Part shown: positions 39,716 through 43,853 of the stretch, one piece after another
Layout: each line of letters starts with the position of its first letter
How positions within the stretch are numbered: the stretch's first letter is position 1
Assembly (NCBI GenBank): GCA_010672925.1
Contig: JAAHFP010000048.1
Location: forward strand, 1 to 43,853
DNA length: 43,853 nucleotides
From: Symploca sp. SIO1C2
GTDB taxonomy: Bacteria > Cyanobacteriota > Cyanobacteriia > Cyanobacteriales > Coleofasciculaceae
Direction: 5' to 3'
Notes under the pieces: generated by a model
Database searches by the model: none
Seen by the model: only the letters and a program-made list of their open reading frames with translations
Told to the model about the DNA's origin: nothing
Position numbers and translations under genes: made by a program

Positions 39716-40124
39716 GTATTAGGTCTTAGGTGTTAGGTGTTAGGTATTAGGTCTTAGGTGTTAGGTGTTAGATATTAGGTATTAAGTCGTAGGTTGTAGG
39801 CAATGGTGACAAGTTAAAGGATCTTGCAATTCTAAATTCTAAATTCTAAATTCTAAATTCTTCATATTCCCGATACAATATCTAAAATTGCACTTCATCA
39901 ACAGCTATAATCGCCAAGAAGTGTTATTGTATGGTACTTAACCAGTTGTATCTACCTTCGTGAATTCATCTTCTTAAAGTGTCTTCACAAAAAGTTACAA
40001 ATTGCTAAAGGAATACTGCTAGCTCAAAAACGGGCTATAACCCCTATAGCCCTCTAGCCAAAAATCTGAGAAAATACCTGCTCTACCTCATTTATTAAAC
40101 CGATTGTTTTAAGTAGCTCAACCA
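39716..40124. other. intergenic region with TTAGGTG and ATTCTAA tandem repeats
   Basis: 39716-39790 is a TTAGGTGTTAGGTATTAGG heptamer run starting at the dapF stop codon. 39800-39827 is the reverse of the dispersed GACCCTTTAACTTGTC-ACCATTGCC repeat. 39829-39860 is ATTCTAA tandem repeat. 40030-40060 shows an imperfect GGGCTATA...TATAGCCC inverted repeat. The promoter of the SpoIIE gene is expected here. Confidence 0.6.
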
Positions 40125-41606
40125 ATGTTCTTCACGCCTGATGCTATGACAGCAAGGCCCATACCACGCCAATCCCCAAATTCAGATCACAGCAGCCTTG
40201 GTGCGGCTGAAAGAACTCCCGTGGCTGCCCTTAAAGAACTAGTGGCCCGCCTGCACCGCGAACAGCACAAGATTCAAAACTTGTTAAGTTCACTAGGATT
40301 TGCCTTACGTAGCTTCAACAATTTAAATCAGTTTTTGGAGCTAATTCCTCTAATGGCAGCACGGGTAACTGATGCTGACGGTGGTGCATTAATCTTGTTC
40401 CAACCAAATGGTCAGATCAGGCTAGAGCTGTTACACTGTCAAGACGGTCAAGCTTGTCAGGATATTCGTCAAGCGATAGAAATGGCAACTCGTCAACTTA
40501 TGGCGGTTGATCGAGATACTGAGGGAGATGCTGAAACAGCAACAAAACCAGCAGTAGTATTTACAGATATTCCAGAATATTTTAATAAGCAGGTGAGCCA
40601 CTACCTAGGAGCAGATGTTCAACTATTTGGAGCTCCAATTCTGGTAAAAAATGTCGAACGAGGGCGTTTATATGTCTTTAGCAGTGATCCAGAATATAGC
40701 TGGACTGCAACGAGACAAAAGTTAGTGCGCTTGGTAGCAGACCAAACAGCAGTGGCAATTGCTAATGATGAGCTGACAGCTGAGCTAAGGAAAAAAGAAC
40801 GCTTAGATCGGGAGTTGGAAATTGGTGCAGATATTCAACTGCGCCTGCTACCGCGTCAATGTCCTCAAATTGAGGGAGTTGAGCTAGCAGCTAGGTGTAT
40901 AACCGCTGACAGAGTGGGAGGTGACTATTACGATTTTATTCCTACTAATTATGACCAGATACGGGAGAAACATCCCAATGCCCCAGAAGTCAGCGATACT
41001 CACAAAACTTCTGTACCTTGGAGTATTGTCATCGGTGACGTTATGGGGAAAGGAGTACCCGCTGGTTTGATTATGACGATGACTAGGGGGATGCTACGGG
41101 CAGAAGTTCTGAATCGTCACTCACCGGCAAAAATTTTACAACATTTGAACCGGGTAATGTACGCTGATCTAGAAAATTCTAACCGGTTTGTCACCCTGTT
41201 TTATTCCGAATACGACCCTGAAACAAAGATTCTCTCTTATAGCAATGCTGCTCACAATCCACCTTTACTGTGGCAGGCTTCAACTCGTTCCCTTAAACCT
41301 CTGGATACTTGGGGGATGTTGATTGGTCTAGAGGTAGATTCTCAATATGAAGAGGCTCAGGTACAGTTAGCTCCTGGGGATACAATTATTTACTATACTG
41401 ACGGCTTTACTGATGCAGCCAATCAGAATGGCGATCGTTTTGATGAAGAAAATTTGGTACAAGCTTTCCGGTGGGCTTGCGAGCATTGTAATGGTTCTCA
41501 AGAGGTTCTGGATTACTTGTTTGAACAAGTACAACAGTTTATCGGTGCAACCAACCGTAATGGAGATGATATGACGTTGGTTGTTATGCAGGTGAAAGGG
41601 AATTGA
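40125..41606 (+). CDS. GAF-SpoIIE/RsbU-type protein phosphatase
   Basis: A 493-residue protein. Residues about 60-215 form a GAF sensor domain (LIPLMAARVTDADGGALILF, LGADVQLFGAPILVKNVERG). A short coiled coil (ELTAELRKKERLDRELEIG) links it to a PP2C/SpoIIE phosphatase domain (about 245-490) with metal-binding motifs DRVGGDYYDFI, VIGDVMGKGVPAGLIMTMTR, SNAAHNPPLL, YYTDGFTDAANQNGDRF and GDDMTLVVMQV. Such proteins dephosphorylate anti-sigma-factor antagonists in partner-switching signalling. No cognate STAS or HATPase gene is next to it here. No signal peptide or membrane helix, so it is cytoplasmic. Confidence 0.94.
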   Translation: MFFTPDAMTARPIPRQSPNSDHSSLGAAERTPVAALKELVARLHREQHKIQNLLSSLGFALRSFNNLNQFLELIPLMAARVTDADGGALILFQPNGQIRLELLHCQDGQACQDIRQAIEMATRQLMAVDRDTEGDAETATKPAVVFTDIPEYFNKQVSHYLGADVQLFGAPILVKNVERGRLYVFSSDPEYSWTATRQKLVRLVADQTAVAIANDELTAELRKKERLDRELEIGADIQLRLLPRQCPQIEGVELAARCITADRVGGDYYDFIPTNYDQIREKHPNAPEVSDTHKTSVPWSIVIGDVMGKGVPAGLIMTMTRGMLRAEVLNRHSPAKILQHLNRVMYADLENSNRFVTLFYSEYDPETKILSYSNAAHNPPLLWQASTRSLKPLDTWGMLIGLEVDSQYEEAQVQLAPGDTIIYYTDGFTDAANQNGDRFDEENLVQAFRWACEHCNGSQEVLDYLFEQVQQFIGATNRNGDDMTLVVMQVKGN

Positions 41607-41741
41607 GAATTGTTATTTGTCATTTGTCATTTGTTGTTTGGAAATAGAAAATTTCGTCTCCCTCAGCTTCCTCAGCTCCCTCAGCTACCTCAGCTGGTAA
41701 AATCTTTTGAGTGAACTTTTTTTGATGAGGCAATAAGAATT

Positions 41742-41993
41742 ATGGTCGTTGTAGAACTGCAAGTAATAGACCCTCTTTGGCAGAGTATCAGCTACTGCTA
41801 CGATACTCTAGGCTTACTAAGCTCTCACTTAAATGTTGATTCGTTGATTTTGGCTCAAAGCGTTCAAGATCCAGATCTTTTAGGTCAGATGCAAAATACC
41901 TGGAATAACTTTGTTAAGTCTGGTCAAATCTGGGCATTCCTGATTGGGATAGTTATTGGTTACTTCTTCAGAAATTTCACCTCTTTTGGTTAA
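41742..41993 (+). CDS. small C-terminally anchored protein
   Basis: An 83-residue protein of unknown family: a soluble N-terminal segment (VVELQVIDPLWQSISYCYDT) and a single hydrophobic helix near the C-terminus (IWAFLIGIVIGYFFRNF). This is a tail-anchored form. It precedes argH by about 100 bases on the same strand, but AACAAATAAC repeats intervene, so cotranscription is possible and not assured. Confidence 0.6.
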   Translation: MVVVELQVIDPLWQSISYCYDTLGLLSSHLNVDSLILAQSVQDPDLLGQMQNTWNNFVKSGQIWAFLIGIVIGYFFRNFTSFG

Positions 41994-42089
41994 TAGTGCT
42001 CAACGATTAAGAAAGGGTGCTCATTGGTTCTTAGTCATTACCACAACCAACAACAAATAACAAACAACCAACAACAAATAACAAATAAC

Positions 42090-43472
42090 GTGACAAAACC
42101 AGCAACTTGGAGTCAGAGATTTGAATCAGCGCTACATCCGGCGATCGCTAAGTTTAATGCTAGTATTGGCTTCGACATAGAATTGATTGAGTATGACCTT
42201 ACCGGTTCTGTAGCTCACGCCAAAATGCTGGCTCATACTGGTATTATCTCCGAGTTGGAAGGAGAGCAGTTGGTCTCAGGGCTAGAACAAATTCGCTCAG
42301 AATACCGAGAAGGTAAGTTTAATCCTGGTATCGAGGCGGAAGATGTCCACTTTGCTGTAGAAAGACGACTGACAGAGATTGTCGGTGATGTCGGCAAAAA
42401 ATTGCACACGGCTCGTTCGCGCAATGATCAGGTAGGTACTGATACTAGGCTTTACCTCCGAGACCAAATTACCCAAATTCGTCAACAATTGAGAGAATTA
42501 CAAACTGTACTCCTCACCTTGGCAGAAGCTAACGTAGAAACTCTCATCCCCGGCTACACTCACCTACAACGAGCTCAACCCCTAAGTTTAGCCCATCACT
42601 TGCTAGCTTACTGGGAAATGTTCCAGCGGGACTGGAAGCGGTTAGGGGAAATTTACCAACGAGTGAATATCTCACCCTTGGGTTGCGGGGCACTAGCTGG
42701 TACGACTTTCCCCATTGACCGTCATTATACGGCCAAAGAGTTGCATTTTGGTGCAGTTTATGCTAATAGCTTGGATGGAGTTAGCGATCGCGACTTTGCC
42801 ATTGAATTCTTAGGGGCTGCTAGCCTGATTATGGTTCACCTAAGCCGTTTATCAGAGGAAGTAATTCTTTGGGCATCGGAGGAGTTTGGCTTTGTTACCC
42901 TGAAGGACAACTGTTCCACTGGTTCTAGTATTATGCCCCAAAAGAAAAATCCTGATGTCCCCGAACTGGTGCGAGGCAAGACAGGTCGAGTTTTTGGTCA
43001 TTTGCAAGGTATGCTGGTGTTGATGAAAGGGTTACCTTTGGCATACAACAAAGATTTGCAAGAAGATAAAGAAGCTTTGTTTGACGGGGTAAAGACGGTT
43101 CAAGGTTGCCTGGAAGCAATGACAATTCTCTGGCGGGAAGGACTAGAATTTCGTATTAACAGGTTAGCATCAGCAGTTGCCGCAGATTTCTCTAATGCTA
43201 CAGATGTTGCCGACTATTTAGCCGCCAAAGGTGTACCTTTCCGAGAGGCATACAATCTGGTAGGGAAAGTCGTAAAAACCAGTCTGGCTGCTGGTAAATT
43301 GCTCAAAGATTTGACTCTTCGGGAATGGCAGGAATTGCATCCAGCATTTGCCGAAGATATTTATGAAGCGATTGCACCCACTCAAGTTGTTGCCGCACGT
43401 AATAGTTATGGTGGCACTGGTTTTGAGCAGGTACAAAGAGCTATTGCCGATGCCCGCAATCGTTCAGTTTAA
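42090..43472 (+). CDS. argH: argininosuccinate lyase
   Basis: A 460-residue enzyme that cleaves argininosuccinate to arginine and fumarate, the last step of arginine biosynthesis; a fumarase/aspartase-superfamily tetramer. The superfamily signature [12 protein letters not shown] is at about 278-289. Other ArgH blocks are [57 protein letters not shown] and [14 protein letters not shown] 42090 ([11 protein letters not shown]) gives the normal length. The frame stays open upstream to TTG 42024, but that part encodes [13 protein letters not shown] from an AACAAATAAC repeat and is rejected. Confidence 0.96.
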   Translation: MTKPATWSQRFESALHPAIAKFNASIGFDIELIEYDLTGSVAHAKMLAHTGIISELEGEQLVSGLEQIRSEYREGKFNPGIEAEDVHFAVERRLTEIVGDVGKKLHTARSRNDQVGTDTRLYLRDQITQIRQQLRELQTVLLTLAEANVETLIPGYTHLQRAQPLSLAHHLLAYWEMFQRDWKRLGEIYQRVNISPLGCGALAGTTFPIDRHYTAKELHFGAVYANSLDGVSDRDFAIEFLGAASLIMVHLSRLSEEVILWASEEFGFVTLKDNCSTGSSIMPQKKNPDVPELVRGKTGRVFGHLQGMLVLMKGLPLAYNKDLQEDKEALFDGVKTVQGCLEAMTILWREGLEFRINRLASAVAADFSNATDVADYLAAKGVPFREAYNLVGKVVKTSLAAGKLLKDLTLREWQELHPAFAEDIYEAIAPTQVVAARNSYGGTGFEQVQRAIADARNRSV

Positions 43473-43582
43473 GCTCAACTATAGCAATACTTGCTGGTAT
43501 CCTAAAAGTAAGTAAGAAAAGATTCAGGTAACGAGAGATTGCGCAATTGAAGATAAAATTCCTGTAGGGGCACATTGCCTGC

Positions 43583-43786
43583 CATTGGTGTCAACTTAAC
43601 GTAAAACTCATACTCCGCCGGTCGTTTAAACGACCGTCTAATAGCTCAAGTCATCTAAAGATGACTCAATTTTCCCAAAAATCTTCAGTCCACTTCAGTG
43701 GACTTTAGCTATTAGCCCAGAGTTTGAACTCTGGGTGGGGTGGAAGCTAGTTGTTAAGCTATCCCTAGCTTAAGTTGACACCAATG
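43583..43786. mobile_element. multi-palindrome MITE-like element, copy B (204 bp)
   Basis: Same ends as copy A (CATTGGTGTCAACTTAA ... TTAAGTTGACACCAATG), in reverse orientation relative to it. Internal palindromes are CGGTCGTTTAAACGACCG (43619-43636), GTCATCTAAAGATGAC, GTCCACTTCAGTGGAC, CCCAGAGTTTGAACTCTGGG and GCTATCCCTAGC, with the same spacers (CTAATAGCTCAA, TTTAGCTATTAG). It lacks the roughly 95-bp insert of copy A. It lies 110 bases downstream of argH. No gene is visible from 43787 to the window end. Confidence 0.85.
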
Positions 43787-43853
43787 ACCAACGTGCGCCC
43801 TCAAAGATTATTCTTCCCAAGTCAAAAATGTTCAATTCCAGTTGGCGGCGTTG

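Noticed and set aside
42024-42089. Longer start of argH
   Set aside because: QQITNN residues come from an AACAAATAAC repeat, and GTG 42090 gives the normal enzyme length.

Overview
The window comes from a cyanobacterium, most likely a large-genome filamentous one. This rests on many GCGATCGC (HIP1) sites, ferredoxin-thioredoxin reductase catalytic chain, a cyanobacterial-type Hfq beside dapF, an Omp85 protein of cyanobacterial form, and intergenic space packed with heptanucleotide tandem repeats (CTGCCTT, ATTCTAA, TACCACC types) and small inverted-repeat elements. The genus is inference only.

Layout. 1-7.8 kb: a large secreted DUF11-type protein behind a long structured leader, a DUF4112 membrane protein, a single-pass protein with a long helical C-terminus, and an EF-hand protein. 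7.9-9.5 kb: an A+T-rich FAD oxidoreductase. 9.6-18.1 kb, mostly minus strand: an island of conflict/self-versus-nonself type genes. It holds a 1214-residue TPR-CHAT protein, a DUF4384-like protein, a DUF559 endonuclease, a decayed DUF1016 gene, and a caspase-like protein fused to a formylglycine-generating-enzyme/C-type-lectin domain. The last 40 codons of that fusion look like the variable region of a diversity-generating retroelement (DGR). 18.4-21.9 kb: two membrane proteins, a Crp/Fnr regulator and, divergent from it, a DALR-domain gene riddled with in-frame repeats. 21.9-25.4 kb: mostly repeats, with a 33-residue membrane protein, a GIY-YIG nuclease with a small partner, and a secreted anchored protein. 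25.8-31.4 kb: Omp85, a small membrane protein, a DCC thiol oxidoreductase, ftrC with a DUF309 gene, and a Uma2 nuclease. 31.5-38.2 kb: tRNA-Arg(UCU), a conserved cyanobacterial protein, an eight-helix membrane protein with an HTH protein, a zinc-ribbon protein divergent from a secreted TPR-CHAT protein, and an MNT-HEPN toxin-antitoxin pair. 38.6-43.5 kb: housekeeping genes hfq, dapF, a GAF-SpoIIE phosphatase, a small membrane protein and argH.

The strongest observations are three. First, the DGR-like hypervariable tail of the caspase-FGE protein, with no reverse transcriptase or template repeat recognised here. Second, a two-copy mobile element (13283-13582 and 43583-43786) made of four or five palindromes between shared spacers, in which one palindrome has a different sequence in each copy yet stays a perfect palindrome. 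Third, dispersed intergenic repeats that have entered reading frames without breaking them (CHAT gene, DALR gene, and a signal peptide).
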